Positions 50,742 through 60,382 of a stretch of DNA of 64,000 nucleotides are shown here, in pieces. Location of the stretch: the NCBI GenBank assembly GCA_020852655.1, contig JADZAI010000032.1, forward strand, positions 34,403-98,402. The letters run 5' to 3'. The notes below the pieces were generated by a model. The model worked only from the letters and a program-made list of their open reading frames with translations. It was not told the origin of the DNA and made no database searches. Source of the stretch: Alphaproteobacteria bacterium (GTDB lineage Bacteria; Pseudomonadota; Alphaproteobacteria; Micropepsales; Micropepsaceae). The position numbers and the translations under genes are program-made. Positions within the stretch are counted from its first letter, which is position 1; each line of letters begins with the position of its first letter.

Positions 50742-51602
50742 TCAAAGCCTAAGAAGCAGGACCGACCAGGGACCGAAACGCCACCGGCGCTCCAAACCGA
50801 AGCCCAGCGCCCGATAGAACGACAGGACCAGCAGTTCCTGGCTGCGCAACAGGCCCGACAGCAGAACCCGGCCGCCCGGCGCCGTGTGCCGGCGGATGTC
50901 CGGCGCAAGCTGCGTCAGCGGGCCGGCGAGGATATTGGCGATGACGAGGCTGTAGGGACCGCCCTCGGCGATCGCCCGGTGCGCGAAGCCCTCGGCGACG
51001 ACCGGGCGGATATGCATCTGGCCGCCGTTGCGGCGGAGATTCTCGGCCGTCACCGTGATCGCCTGTGGATCGATGTCGCTTGCCATCACCGGAATCCGCC
51101 AGAGGCGCGTGGCCGCCAGTGCCAGGACCCCGGTGCCGCAGCCGAGGTCGAGCGCGTTCGACGGCTGGAACCGTGTCCGCTTCAGCCATTCGAGCGCGGT
51201 GAGGCAGCCCGAGGTCGTCTCGTGATGTCCCGTCCCGAAAGCCACGCCGGCGTCGATGCCCAGCGCGACGCTGTTGACCGGTGCCCGCCCCTTGTCGTGC
51301 GCGCCGTAGACGAAGAAGCGTCCGGCCCGGACGGGCGGCAGGCCCTCCTGGCTCAGCTTCACCCAGTCCTGGTCGGGCAGGGCCTCGACCTGAACGGGCC
51401 GGCCCAGGATGGCGGTGAGGGCGTCTCCGTCCGGCGCTTCGTCGTAATAGGCCTCGATGACGGCGTCGTCCTCGTGCGGGTGGGTCAGCACGATGACGGA
51501 TTGCGGCGCCGGCGACGGCGTCAGCTCGAACAGGGTCGACAGATGGTCGATGTCCTCGTGCCCGGCGCGGACCGAGGCCTTCCAGAGTGGCGGATTCGTC
51601 AT
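50742..51602 (-). CDS. prmA: Ribosomal protein L11 methyltransferase PrmA
   Basis: 286 aa. It trimethylates ribosomal protein L11 with SAM. An N-terminal ferredoxin-like substrate domain (about 1-100) is followed by the methyltransferase domain: AFGTGHHETTSGCL, the SAM loop DLGCGTGVLALAA, MASDIDPQA, and IANILAGPL (NPPY-like motif). ATG 51602 fits the family; an in-frame ATG at 51629 lies within the upstream membrane gene. Commonly next to uvrD or pepP in alphaproteobacteria. Confidence 0.92.
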   Translation of the reverse strand: MTNPPLWKASVRAGHEDIDHLSTLFELTPSPAPQSVIVLTHPHEDDAVIEAYYDEAPDGDALTAILGRPVQVEALPDQDWVKLSQEGLPPVRAGRFFVYGAHDKGRAPVNSVALGIDAGVAFGTGHHETTSGCLTALEWLKRTRFQPSNALDLGCGTGVLALAATRLWRIPVMASDIDPQAITVTAENLRRNGGQMHIRPVVAEGFAHRAIAEGGPYSLVIANILAGPLTQLAPDIRRHTAPGGRVLLSGLLRSQELLVLSFYRALGFGLERRWRFGPWSVLLLRL

Positions 51603-51607
51603 GGGCG

Positions 51608-51979
51608 TCAGACCAGCATCGAGGCCCACAGCCGCACCGCCCCCAGCATCGCCGCCATGGAGGCGAGGGCGATCGTCAGGGAGCGCATGAAGGTGACGCG
51701 ACTGCGGGCGGGTTTGAGGAAGAAGAGGCCGAAGCCGGTCAGCAGCGATGTGCCGACCAAAGCTGCGACGGCCTGGAGGAATTGGGCGTTGGCGGCAAGA
51801 TCCATCTGCCCGCCTTTGCGGTCGCCGAGGACCATGCCTGCGACCAGCGCGATGAGGGTCATGACGACCGGCAGCACGATTTGTGTCGCGACGGCGGTTT
51901 CGCGAAAGAGCACCAGCGCCACCATCTGCGCGGCCAGGATGGCGGCGCCGGCCGCCATGAACAGCAGAACGAGGCCCAC
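51608..51979 (-). CDS. Small membrane protein
   Basis: 123 aa with four hydrophobic helices (about 3-25, 32-52, 65-85, 98-120) joined by short loops, one of them basic and glycine-containing (LGDRKGGQMD). I recognise no family. It lies between uvrD (15 nt) and prmA (5 nt) in the same direction, so it is part of that transcript. Confidence 0.7.
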   Translation of the reverse strand: MGLVLLFMAAGAAILAAQMVALVLFRETAVATQIVLPVVMTLIALVAGMVLGDRKGGQMDLAANAQFLQAVAALVGTSLLTGFGLFFLKPARSRVTFMRSLTIALASMAAMLGAVRLWASMLV

Positions 51980-51994
51980 CTCAGAACGCCCCTG

Positions 51995-54307
51995 TCACGC
52001 GCGTGCGAGGAAGGCGGACAATACCTTCTTCTCGCTGCCGTCCTCGAAGCGCACCGTCAGCTTGTTGCCGTCGACGGTGGTCACCCGGCCCCGGCCGAAC
52101 TTGGCATGAAGGACATTGTCGCCCCGCTCGTAGCCCGCAGGGTCGGGGTCGGAATGCGCGACCAGGGTTGCGTGCGCTTCCAGCATCGGCGGGCGCGAGC
52201 GGGCGGCGCCGGACTGTGCGGCATTTTGCGCCCGGCGCCAGCCGGGGCTGTCATAGGAGCTGGAGAAGTCCCCCGCCGACCAGCGGTTTTCGGTAAAGCC
52301 CGAACGCCCCCCATACCCGGCGCCGCCATAGCCGGTGCCTTCCTTCAGGTTGATGGCGTTCTGCGGCAGTTCGGAGATGAATCGCGAGGGCAGCGCGCTT
52401 TGCCACAGGCCATGGGTACGGCGATTGGCGGCATGGCTGATCTGCACATGCTTCTTGCCGCGCGTGATGCCGACATAGGCGAGGCGGCGTTCTTCCTCGA
52501 GGCCTGCGAGGCCGCTTTCGTCCATCGAGCGCTGCGAGGGGAAGAGGCCTTCTTCCCAGCCGGGCAGGAACACCGTGTCGAACTCCAGCCCCTTGGCGCC
52601 ATGCAGCGTCATGATCGAAACCTTGTCGCCGGTCTCGTTCTGCTCGGCTTCCATCACGAGGGAGACATGTTCGAGGAAGCCGATGAGATTCTCGAAGCCC
52701 TCCATCGAGCGGATAAGTTCCTTGAGGTTGTCGAGCCGGCCTTCCGCCTCGATCGACTTGTCGGCCTGCCACATCTCGACATAGCCGGACTCCTCCAGGA
52801 CCAGCGTCGCGAGGTCCGGGTGCGGCAGGCTCGCCATCGCCGCGCGCCAGCGCTCGAAGCCATCCATGAGCTGGCGCAGCGCGCTGCGCGCCTTGCCGGT
52901 CATCTCGTCGCTGTCGGCGAGGCGGCGCGCGGCACTGGCGAGCGAGATGCCCATTCGGCGGGCTGCCGACTGGATGTCCTGGATTGCCTTGTCGCCGAGG
53001 CCGCGCTTGGGCTTGTTGACGATGCGCTCGAAGGCGAGGTCGTCGTCCGGCTGGGCAACGACACGCAGATAGGCCAGCGCGTCGCGAATTTCCTGGCGCT
53101 CATAGAAGCGCGGGCCGCCGATCACCCGATAGGGCAGGCCGATCGCGACGAAACGTTCCTCGAACTCGCGCATCTGGTGCGCCGCGCGGACGAGGATCGC
53201 AGCCGAGGCAAGGCGCTCGCCGCGGCGCTGGAGGGTCTCCAGTTCGCTGCCGATCTCGCGCGCTTCCTCTTCCGCGTCCCAGACGCTCAGCACCGTCACG
53301 CGGCTACCGGCCTCAGCTTCGGTATGCAGCGTCTTGCCGTGGCGGCTGCGGTTTTCCTTGATGATGTGCGAGGCGGCGTCGAGGATTTCCGGCGTCGAGC
53401 GGTAATTCTGCTCCAGACGAATGATCTTGGCGCCGGGATAGTCGCGCTCGAATTTGAGGATGTTCTCCACTTCCGCGCCGCGCCAGGCATAGATCGACTG
53501 GTCGTCGTCGCCGACGCAGCAGATGTTGCGCCGCTCGCCGGCGAGCAGCTTCAGCCACTGGTGCTGCGCGATATTGGTGTCCTGATACTCGTCGACCAGC
53601 ATGTAGACGAAGCGGCGGCGATACTCCTCCAGGATGTCGGGGTGCTCGCGCAGGATCTTGATGGTCGAGAGCAGCAGGTCGCCGAAGTCCGCCGCGTTCA
53701 GCTCCTTCAGCCGGTGCTGATAGGCCGCGTAGAACACCGCGCCCTTGCCGGCAGCATAGCCGTAGGACTCGCCCTGCGGCACGTCCTCGGGCAGCCAGCC
53801 GCGATTCTTCCAGCGGTCGATCAGCGCGAGGAGCTGCCGCGGCGGGTGGCGCTTCTCGTCGAGGCCGGCGGCGGAGATGATCTGCTTGAGCAGGCGAAGC
53901 TGGTCATCGTCGTCGAGGATCGTGAAGTTCGACTTCAGCCCTACCAGCTCGGCATGCCGCCGCAGCATGCGGGCGCCGATCGAGTGGAACGTGCCGAGCC
54001 ACTGCATGCCTTCGACCACGCCGCCGATCAGCATGCCGATGCGCTCCTTCATCTCGCGCGCGGCCTTGTTGGTGAAGGTGACGGCGAGAATCTGCCCGGG
54101 ATACGCCTTGCGCGAATACAAGAGATGCGCGAGCCGCGTGGTCAGTACACGCGTCTTTCCCGTGCCGGCGCCGGCGAGGACCAGCACCGGCCCGTCCTGC
54201 GTCAGTACGGCCTCGCGCTGTGGGTCGTTCAGGCCGCGCAGATAGGGCGGCTCTCCCGAGACCGGGACCGCGGCCTCCGACAGGGCATCTTCGAACGAAT
54301 GGGACAT
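51995..54307 (-). CDS. UvrD/PcrA-type ATP-dependent DNA helicase
   Basis: 770 aa superfamily 1A 3'-5' helicase for repair and replication restart. Motifs: Q motif LNDPQREAV, Walker A AGAGTGKT, Ia AVTFTNKAAREM, II DEYQDTN, III GDDDQSIYAWRGA, IV QNYRSTPEIL, V TLHGAKGLEFDTVFLPG, VI AYVGITRGK. The C-terminal 130 residues are Gly/Ser-rich and end in a Tudor-like tail (GDNVLHAKFGRGRVTTVDGNKLTVRFEDGSEKKV), as in PcrA. ATG 54307 is preferred, 17 codons inside the longest frame. Divergent from the methyltransferase gene. Confidence 0.94.
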   Translation of the reverse strand: MSHSFEDALSEAAVPVSGEPPYLRGLNDPQREAVLTQDGPVLVLAGAGTGKTRVLTTRLAHLLYSRKAYPGQILAVTFTNKAAREMKERIGMLIGGVVEGMQWLGTFHSIGARMLRRHAELVGLKSNFTILDDDDQLRLLKQIISAAGLDEKRHPPRQLLALIDRWKNRGWLPEDVPQGESYGYAAGKGAVFYAAYQHRLKELNAADFGDLLLSTIKILREHPDILEEYRRRFVYMLVDEYQDTNIAQHQWLKLLAGERRNICCVGDDDQSIYAWRGAEVENILKFERDYPGAKIIRLEQNYRSTPEILDAASHIIKENRSRHGKTLHTEAEAGSRVTVLSVWDAEEEAREIGSELETLQRRGERLASAAILVRAAHQMREFEERFVAIGLPYRVIGGPRFYERQEIRDALAYLRVVAQPDDDLAFERIVNKPKRGLGDKAIQDIQSAARRMGISLASAARRLADSDEMTGKARSALRQLMDGFERWRAAMASLPHPDLATLVLEESGYVEMWQADKSIEAEGRLDNLKELIRSMEGFENLIGFLEHVSLVMEAEQNETGDKVSIMTLHGAKGLEFDTVFLPGWEEGLFPSQRSMDESGLAGLEEERRLAYVGITRGKKHVQISHAANRRTHGLWQSALPSRFISELPQNAINLKEGTGYGGAGYGGRSGFTENRWSAGDFSSSYDSPGWRRAQNAAQSGAARSRPPMLEAHATLVAHSDPDPAGYERGDNVLHAKFGRGRVTTVDGNKLTVRFEDGSEKKVLSAFLARA

Positions 54308-54372
54308 CAATTGGGATTGTAAGCATTCGCGCCCCGCGTTCCAATGGACGCCAGGCAAGGAACCTCGCAGCC

Positions 54373-55206
54373 ATGGCCACGAACGCCGATCAGATCGCCT
54401 ATTGGAACGGCCAGACGGGCCGCAAATGGGCCGAAGACGCCGACAAGATGGACACCATGATGCGGTCGCTCACGGAGGCCGTACTGTCCGCTGCGGTTCC
54501 GTCGAACGGCGAATCAGTGCTCGACATCGGCTGCGGCTCCGGCGGTACGACGCTGGCATTGGCCGATGCCGTGGGGCGGACCGGGTCGGTCACCGGCATC
54601 GACATCTCGCATCCGATGCTGGAGGTCGCGCGTGAGCGGGCCAGGGGCCGCGACAATGTCCACTTCCTGGAGGTCGACGCCTCGGCCCATGCGCTTCCCG
54701 CAGCGAGCGCCGACCTGATTTTCTCCAAGTTCGGCGTAATGTTCTTTGCCGATCCCGAACAGGCCTTCCGGAATATCCGCAGGGCCGCAAGGCCGGGCGC
54801 GCGGCTTGCCTTCATCTGCTGGCGGACGCTGCACGAAAATCCCTTCGCGACCGTGCCGATGGGCATGGCGCTGAAACACCTGCCGCCGCAGCCGCCGCCC
54901 GATCCGACGGCGCCGGGACCCTTCGCCTTTGCCGATCCCGTTCGGGTCGGCCACATCCTGACCGAGGCGGGCTTCCAGACGCCGGCCTTTGCCGCCTTCG
55001 ACACCACCATGGTGATCGGCAGGACGGCGCCGGGCGCCGCCCGGGAAGCCGTTCAGATGGGCATGGCGTCGCGCCTGCTCATGAACGCGCCGGATGAGCT
55101 GAAGGAGAAGGTAATCGCGGAGCTGACCGCCGAATACGAGAAGCACATGACGCATGACGGCGTAACGTTTCCGGCGCATTGCTGGATCGTCACGGCGAGC
55201 GTCTGA
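54373..55206 (+). CDS. Class I SAM-dependent methyltransferase
   Basis: 277 aa. WNGQTGRKWAEDADKMDTMM at the N-terminus, SAM loop LDIGCGSGGTTLALA, GIDISHPMLEVAR, FSKFGVMFF. It resembles UbiE/Coq5-like small-molecule methyltransferases; the substrate is unknown. AAGGAA lies about 10 nt before the ATG. It shares a 65-nt divergent gap with uvrD and precedes a cytochrome P450, which may point to modification of a lipid or secondary metabolite. Confidence 0.88.
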   Translation: MATNADQIAYWNGQTGRKWAEDADKMDTMMRSLTEAVLSAAVPSNGESVLDIGCGSGGTTLALADAVGRTGSVTGIDISHPMLEVARERARGRDNVHFLEVDASAHALPAASADLIFSKFGVMFFADPEQAFRNIRRAARPGARLAFICWRTLHENPFATVPMGMALKHLPPQPPPDPTAPGPFAFADPVRVGHILTEAGFQTPAFAAFDTTMVIGRTAPGAAREAVQMGMASRLLMNAPDELKEKVIAELTAEYEKHMTHDGVTFPAHCWIVTASV

Positions 55207-55227
55207 GGAAAGGCGGGCCGTGCGCCG

Positions 55228-56703
55228 ATGTCGCAGTGCGGCATCGCCGGGCTTGGGCTATCCCGCGCTTCCATGAGCTATTCGACGCTGACGGATGCGG
55301 CCGCGCCGCGTGATCCCAAGAGGCCTCCCGCACCCATCCCGCCGCACGAACAGCCCGGCTCCACGCCGGGTCTGCGGGACTACTGGACCTTCTTCCTCAA
55401 CGCGCGCCGGAACCTGATCTCGGCGTTCACCGACATCGCCTACGAGCAGCCCTTCGTAAAACGCAAGCTGCGCGGGGCGGAAACCTGGGTCGTGTCGGAG
55501 CCCGAGGCGATCAAGCGCATCCTGCTCGACAACGCCGGCAACTACGTCAAAAGCCAGCAGCAGAAGCGCCGCCTGGAGCCGGCGCTGGGCCAATCGCTGC
55601 TTTTGGCCGACGGCGAGGCCTGGCGCTGGCAGCGGCGCACCACGGCACCCGCCTTCCAGCACAAGAAGATCGTCGGCTTCGCGCCGCTCATGGTGGCCGC
55701 GGCAGAGGACATGCTGGCGCGCTGGGACAAGGAGGCGCTGCCGGAACGCAACATCGCGCGGGAGATGATGGGCCTCGCCTACGACGTGCTGTCGCGGACC
55801 GTCTTCGGGCGGGCTGCGCCGCTCGCGGCCGACCGGATGGGCAAGGCGATCGACCTTTATCTCGACACGGCCGGCCGCATGGACCTGGCCGCGATGCTGA
55901 ACCTGCCGATCTGGGTGCCGACCCTCGGGCGCTTGCGGGCGCGCCCGGCGCTGAACTGGTTCAAGGCCGAAATCGGCGGTGCGATCCGCGAAAGGCGGGC
56001 GGAGCTCGCGCGCGGCATCGGGAGCGATTCGGGCGACCTGCTCACCATGCTGCTGACCGCCACGGACCCCGAAACGGGCCGCCCCATGGACGATCAGCTC
56101 GTCTACGACAATGCGCTGACCTTCATCGTCGCCGGCCATGAAACGACGGCGAACGCGCTGGCCTGGACGCTGTTCCTGCTGTCGGAATTTCCCTGGGCCG
56201 AAGCGCGCGTGTCGCAGGAACTGGCGCAGGTGCTCGGCGGCCGCACGCCCGGGGCCGACGATGTCGCCAGGCTCACCTACACCCGCCAGGTGCTGGATGA
56301 GGCGATGCGGCTCTATCCCCCGGCGCCGTTCGCGGGCCGCGAAGCGATCGAGGACGATGTGCTGGCGGGCGCGCCGGTGAAGGCGGGAACCCAGATCCTC
56401 GTCTCGGCCTACATCCTTCACCGTCATCGCCGGCTATGGGAGGAGCCTGACCTCTTCGATCCCGAGCGCTTCGCGCCGGGCCGGCGCGAGGCGATCCACC
56501 GTTTCGCCTATATCCCCTTCTCCGCCGGGCCGCGCATCTGCATCGGCATGGCCTTCGCCATCCAGGAAGCGATCCTGCTGCTTGCGACGATCCTCCAGCG
56601 CTACAGGCTCACGCTGCGCCCCGGCCATGTCGTCGAGCCGCATGCGACGATCACGCTGCGGCCGCGCGGCGGCTTGCCGATGAAGCTGGAGCGGCGTCAA
56701 TAA
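55228..56703 (+). CDS. Cytochrome P450
   Basis: 491 aa soluble bacterial P450. I-helix oxygen-activation motif AGHETTAN near residue 302, K-helix ExxR in DEAMRLYP, PERF in DPERFAPGR, and the heme loop FSAGPRICIG with ligand Cys438. It inserts an oxygen atom using electrons from a partner ferredoxin; none is nearby. Similar sequences belong to CYP4-like bacterial families acting on fatty acids or alkanes, but substrate cannot be read. ATG 55228 gives the longest form; ATG 55273 is equally plausible and neither has a clear ribosome binding site. Confidence 0.92.
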   Translation: MSQCGIAGLGLSRASMSYSTLTDAAAPRDPKRPPAPIPPHEQPGSTPGLRDYWTFFLNARRNLISAFTDIAYEQPFVKRKLRGAETWVVSEPEAIKRILLDNAGNYVKSQQQKRRLEPALGQSLLLADGEAWRWQRRTTAPAFQHKKIVGFAPLMVAAAEDMLARWDKEALPERNIAREMMGLAYDVLSRTVFGRAAPLAADRMGKAIDLYLDTAGRMDLAAMLNLPIWVPTLGRLRARPALNWFKAEIGGAIRERRAELARGIGSDSGDLLTMLLTATDPETGRPMDDQLVYDNALTFIVAGHETTANALAWTLFLLSEFPWAEARVSQELAQVLGGRTPGADDVARLTYTRQVLDEAMRLYPPAPFAGREAIEDDVLAGAPVKAGTQILVSAYILHRHRRLWEEPDLFDPERFAPGRREAIHRFAYIPFSAGPRICIGMAFAIQEAILLLATILQRYRLTLRPGHVVEPHATITLRPRGGLPMKLERRQ

Positions 56704-56728
56704 TCGCGCCTCAGGCCGGGAGAGCGCG

Positions 56729-57166
56729 ATGCATGCCTTGACGAGTTCGTGGCAGTTCTGGGCGGTGCTGGCCGCCGTGTTCGCAGCGCTCACGGCCATC
56801 TTCGCCAAGATCGGCGTCGCCGGCGTCAACTCGGACTTCGCGACCTTCGTCCGCACCCTGGTCGTCATCGCCGCACTGGCCGCGGTGCTTTCGCTCACCG
56901 GCCAGTGGCAGGCGCCGGGCAGCATCCCGGCGCGCACCTATCTGTTCCTCGCGCTGTCGGGCCTCGCCACCGGCGCATCGTGGCTCTGCTATTTCCGCGC
57001 CCTCCAGATGGGCCAGGCCTCGCTCGTCGCACCGATCGACAAGCTGAGCGTGGTGCTCGTGGCGATCTTCGCGGTGACGTTCCTTGGCGAGAAGCTGTCG
57101 CCCGCCAACTGGACCGGCATCGCGATGATCGCCGGCGGCGCGGTGCTCGTCGCCCTCAAGACATAG
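56729..57166 (+). CDS. EamA-family (DMT) half-size transporter
   Basis: 145 aa with about five membrane helices, one EamA unit instead of the usual two, so it must dimerise. AALTAIFAKIGVAGVNSDFATFVR at the first helix and LGEKLSPANWTGIAMIAGGAVLVAL at the end are typical for the family. Substrate unknown. Convergent with the secreted HExxH protein gene, with only 2 nt between stop codons. Confidence 0.88.
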   Translation: MHALTSSWQFWAVLAAVFAALTAIFAKIGVAGVNSDFATFVRTLVVIAALAAVLSLTGQWQAPGSIPARTYLFLALSGLATGASWLCYFRALQMGQASLVAPIDKLSVVLVAIFAVTFLGEKLSPANWTGIAMIAGGAVLVALKT

Positions 57167-57168
57167 AG

Positions 57169-58878
57169 CTATTGGGCGCGCGGCTCCATGCCGTGCAGGC
57201 GGGTGAAACGGATGGTGAAGGGATCGCCGTCGCCGATCTTCTGGGTCAGCATCATCTCGTCGCCCGAGCAGGTGTAGTCGGCCTCGAACGTGCGATCGAG
57301 CGGCAGGGACGAGAAGGGCATGGGTTCGCCCTGGCCGCCGCCGCTGCCGACGATCTGGATCATCGCCTCGCTGTCGCGATAGCACATCTTCAGGTGCCCC
57401 TCCTTCGCCGCATAGAGGCTGTCGATGGTGCCCGCGAGATAGATGCGGAAGCGCACCGATCCGTCGACGGTCGCGACGCCCTCGACGCTGTATTTGCTGA
57501 AGCCGAGGAGGTTCCGGCCGTCCTTGCCGAAGCGCGCGGCGGCGTCGCCGCCGACGATCACCTGGACGAGGTCGTCCTCCTGCTGGAGGCGCAGCGCTTC
57601 GGCCAGCGACTCGTTCGCGATCTTCCACTCGCCCACCAGGCACTGGTCGATCGCATCGGAGTCGACGGCGCATTCCTGGCACTTGGAGATTTGCGTAACG
57701 TCCAGCGTGTAGTCCTCGGCGGTCGACGACCCGCCCGGCGCGGCGCCGAACGACATGCCGGCGAAGCGATAGACCTCCGGCGCATCGCAGGTCGCCTCGG
57801 TGGCGATCATCATCGGCACCTCCCAGACGCCGCCCGCGACGGGTTTCATCACCAGCCTGGGTGAACCGCCGCCGGTCGCCATGTAGCGTCCGCCCGCGAA
57901 GGCGACGTCCTGGATGAAGACCGTGAGGGGCGCGACCTTGAGGACCGCCGGCCCCGCCGCGTCGATCGTGCGGACAGGGACGCCGGCCGGTGCGCCGAAA
58001 GGCGTCCCGGCAGGCGAGGTGACCTTGCCGTCGGCATAGTCCGCGACGAACTGCGCCAGCGCTGCGTCGCCGACCGCGGCGACCAGCGCGGCCCGCTGAT
58101 TCTCCTCGCCCGGTGCGTCCGGCATCGCGCCGATGAAGTCGACCAGCCCGCCGGGGCCGCCGCGCGTCCAGAGCCAGGAGAAGAACACGAGGTTCGGATA
58201 CTCGATGGTGGTCAGCGGCTGGACACGCGAAAGGCTCGCGAAATCGGCGCCGCGCGCCTTCAGCGTGCCGCTGCTCTCGAACACGAGATGGCCCATCAGC
58301 TCGGCGGTGCCTTCCACCCACCATTTGGCGTCCTTCCCGACGGCGCTCGGCATCTTGCCGGGCCACGCCCAGTTCTGGACGCAGTGGAAGAGCTCGTGCG
58401 CAAGGGTGTTGCGGAGCTCGATCATCACGTCGCCGGACAGTGCGGCGTTCGGGTCGATATCGTGCCGCACGGTGTTCACCATCACGACGCACTCGCTGCT
58501 ATTCCCGAGGTCGAGCATGCCGGCCCAGGCGTAACCGGCCTTGACGCTCTGCGGCAGCGGCAGGTCGAAGACGACCGTGACGCTCCCCTGGCCGATCCCG
58601 CCGAGTTCGCTGAACGCCTGGAAAGCCGTCTCGATCGCATCGACGACATCCGGCTCATATTGCGCGGAGCGGCCGTCCTCCGACGTTCGCAGCGTGCGGA
58701 CGGGAATGGCCGCGCCGGCAAGGCTGGATTCGAGGCGGCGGATTTCGACGCACTGGAAGACCTCCGACCGGCCGAGGCGGCTGGCGAAGCTGGCCGTCGT
58801 GCAGTCGGCGAAAGGCTCGGCAGCCTGTGCCGTCCCCAGTCCCAGCAGGAGAGCGACGGCAATGAGAACGCGATACAT
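57169..58878 (-). CDS. Secreted protein with a gluzincin-like HExxH motif
   Basis: 569 aa. Cleavable signal peptide (MYRVLIAVALLLGLGTAQA, cut before AEP). The zinc motif H161-ELF-H165 in NTLAHELFHCVQNW is followed about 25 residues later by WWVEGTAELMGH, the glutamate pattern of gluzincin metallopeptidases. The C-terminal half (from about 310) is beta-rich with many Cys (CQECAVDSDAIDQC, YTCSGDEM), probably a disulfide-bonded periplasmic or extracellular domain. No named family recognised. Reverse translation frames are open far upstream, but the ATG at 58878 with its signal peptide marks the true start. Confidence 0.8.
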   Translation of the reverse strand: MYRVLIAVALLLGLGTAQAAEPFADCTTASFASRLGRSEVFQCVEIRRLESSLAGAAIPVRTLRTSEDGRSAQYEPDVVDAIETAFQAFSELGGIGQGSVTVVFDLPLPQSVKAGYAWAGMLDLGNSSECVVMVNTVRHDIDPNAALSGDVMIELRNTLAHELFHCVQNWAWPGKMPSAVGKDAKWWVEGTAELMGHLVFESSGTLKARGADFASLSRVQPLTTIEYPNLVFFSWLWTRGGPGGLVDFIGAMPDAPGEENQRAALVAAVGDAALAQFVADYADGKVTSPAGTPFGAPAGVPVRTIDAAGPAVLKVAPLTVFIQDVAFAGGRYMATGGGSPRLVMKPVAGGVWEVPMMIATEATCDAPEVYRFAGMSFGAAPGGSSTAEDYTLDVTQISKCQECAVDSDAIDQCLVGEWKIANESLAEALRLQQEDDLVQVIVGGDAAARFGKDGRNLLGFSKYSVEGVATVDGSVRFRIYLAGTIDSLYAAKEGHLKMCYRDSEAMIQIVGSGGGQGEPMPFSSLPLDRTFEADYTCSGDEMMLTQKIGDGDPFTIRFTRLHGMEPRAQ

Positions 58879-58943
58879 GAAAAATCCCGGCCACCGAAAA
58901 GACGAGCGTAGGGGAGGGCGCCGGTCGCCGGAAGGGCGCTGCG

Positions 58944-60101
58944 TCAGTCCGCCGCTGGTCCGCCGCCCAGGATCTCGGCACGGTGCTGGTCGAGCGCGGG
59001 GGCGGCGGCGCGCGTCCTGACGTCCGGGAAGAGCGACGACTTGATCGGATTGCCGGGCGTCGGAAACGGGCCGGCGGGATCGTCGATATGCACGATCATG
59101 TTGCGCGCCGCGACCTGCGGGTCGGACATGATGTCGGCCACGTCGTTGATCGGCCCGCAAGGAATGCCCGCCGCCTCCAGTTTCGCGAACCAGGCCGCGC
59201 GGTCGTCGCGCCCCAGCGCGGCGTCGAGCGCCTCGGTGAGGGCTGCGACATTGTCGACGCGCAGCGGGTTGGTGGCGTAGCGCGGGTCGGCGGCAAGGCC
59301 GGGCTCGCCGATCGTCGTGCAGAGCGCGCGGAACAGCGTGTCGTTGCCGGCGGCGACTGCGAGGTATCCGTCGCGGGCGCGGAACATGCCGAAGGGCGCT
59401 ATCGCCGGATGGCGTGCGCCGATGGGGCCGGGCGGCGTGCCGCGCACATGGGTCTGCGCGATGGCGTTCTCCAGCAGGGCCACCTGGCAATCCAGCATCG
59501 CGATGTCCAGCTTCTGGGCTTCGCCGGTGCGCGCGCGGTGGAAGAGCGCGCCCTGCACGGCGGCTGCGCCATACATGCCGGCGGCGAGATCGCCGATCGA
59601 GGCGCCGACGCGGGCCGGCGGCTGGCCGGCATATCCGGTGATCGACATGATGCCGCCCATGGCCTGCACGATCATGTCGTAGGCCGGCTTCTTCGCATAC
59701 GGCCCGGTGTGGCCGAAGCCGCTGATCGCGCAATAGATGAGGCCGGGATAGCGCGCGTGCAGCATGTCCCAGCCATAGCCGAGCTTCTCCAGCGTGCCGC
59801 CGCGGTAATTCTCGACCAGCACGTCGGCCGTTTCGAGCAAGGTCTCGAAATGCCTGCGGTCGGCCGGCGCCTTCAGGTCGAGCGCGACCGATTTCTTGCC
59901 GCGGTTGATCGACATGAAATAGCCCGAACGGCCCTCGATGAACGGGCCGATGTGGCGCGAATCGTCACCCCCCTTGGGCGTCTCGATCTTGACGATCTCG
60001 GCGCCCTGCTCGGCGAGCATCATCGTGCAATAGGGTCCGGCCAGCACGCGCGTCAGATCGATCACGCGGATGCCGCTCAGCGGCCCTTTGAGCTGGGTCA
60101 T
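58944..60101 (-). CDS. CaiB/BaiF family (class III) CoA-transferase
   Basis: 385 aa. RVIDLTRVLAGPYCTMMLAEQGAEIVKIE and GYFMSINRGKKSVALDLK at the N-terminus, VLVENYRGG, and the catalytic Asp in GASIGDLAAGMYGA near residue 169. It moves CoA between acyl-CoA and a carboxylic acid, for example in carnitine, bile acid or aromatic degradation. Acids used are unknown. Its ATG overlaps the stop of the DUF4169 gene. Confidence 0.93.
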   Translation of the reverse strand: MTQLKGPLSGIRVIDLTRVLAGPYCTMMLAEQGAEIVKIETPKGGDDSRHIGPFIEGRSGYFMSINRGKKSVALDLKAPADRRHFETLLETADVLVENYRGGTLEKLGYGWDMLHARYPGLIYCAISGFGHTGPYAKKPAYDMIVQAMGGIMSITGYAGQPPARVGASIGDLAAGMYGAAAVQGALFHRARTGEAQKLDIAMLDCQVALLENAIAQTHVRGTPPGPIGARHPAIAPFGMFRARDGYLAVAAGNDTLFRALCTTIGEPGLAADPRYATNPLRVDNVAALTEALDAALGRDDRAAWFAKLEAAGIPCGPINDVADIMSDPQVAARNMIVHIDDPAGPFPTPGNPIKSSLFPDVRTRAAAPALDQHRAEILGGGPAAD

Positions 60102-60280
60102 TCGTCGTCTTCGATCTTCGCGCCGTCGAGCTTGCGGTCGCGCAATTCCTGTTCGGCCTCGTCGCGCGTGCGCTCGGCCCTGGTCCGCCCGTGCTTGGCG
60201 CGGTTGGCCTCGGCGGTGCGCTCCTTCTCGGCGCGCGCCTTGGCCTTCTTCACCGCCTTCAGATTGATGATCTCAGCCAT
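60098..60280 (-). CDS. DUF4169 family small protein
   Basis: 60 aa, highly charged and helical: MAEIINLKAVKKAKARAEK, then AKHGRTRAERTRDEAEQ and an acidic end IEDDE. This is the standard form of DUF4169, common in alphaproteobacteria and of unknown role. ATG 60280 matches the family start. The stop overlaps the CoA-transferase ATG (ATGA). Confidence 0.88.
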   Translation of the reverse strand: MAEIINLKAVKKAKARAEKERTAEANRAKHGRTRAERTRDEAEQELRDRKLDGAKIEDDE

Positions 60281-60382
60281 GGCCAGCCCCTGCCTGTCAT
60301 CAGGTCCCACAGAACCCGTATGGCTTCAAGCGCTTGGCGCACCGGCCGCCGGCCCGTTAGGCTCGCCCCGGGGGAACGAAAA

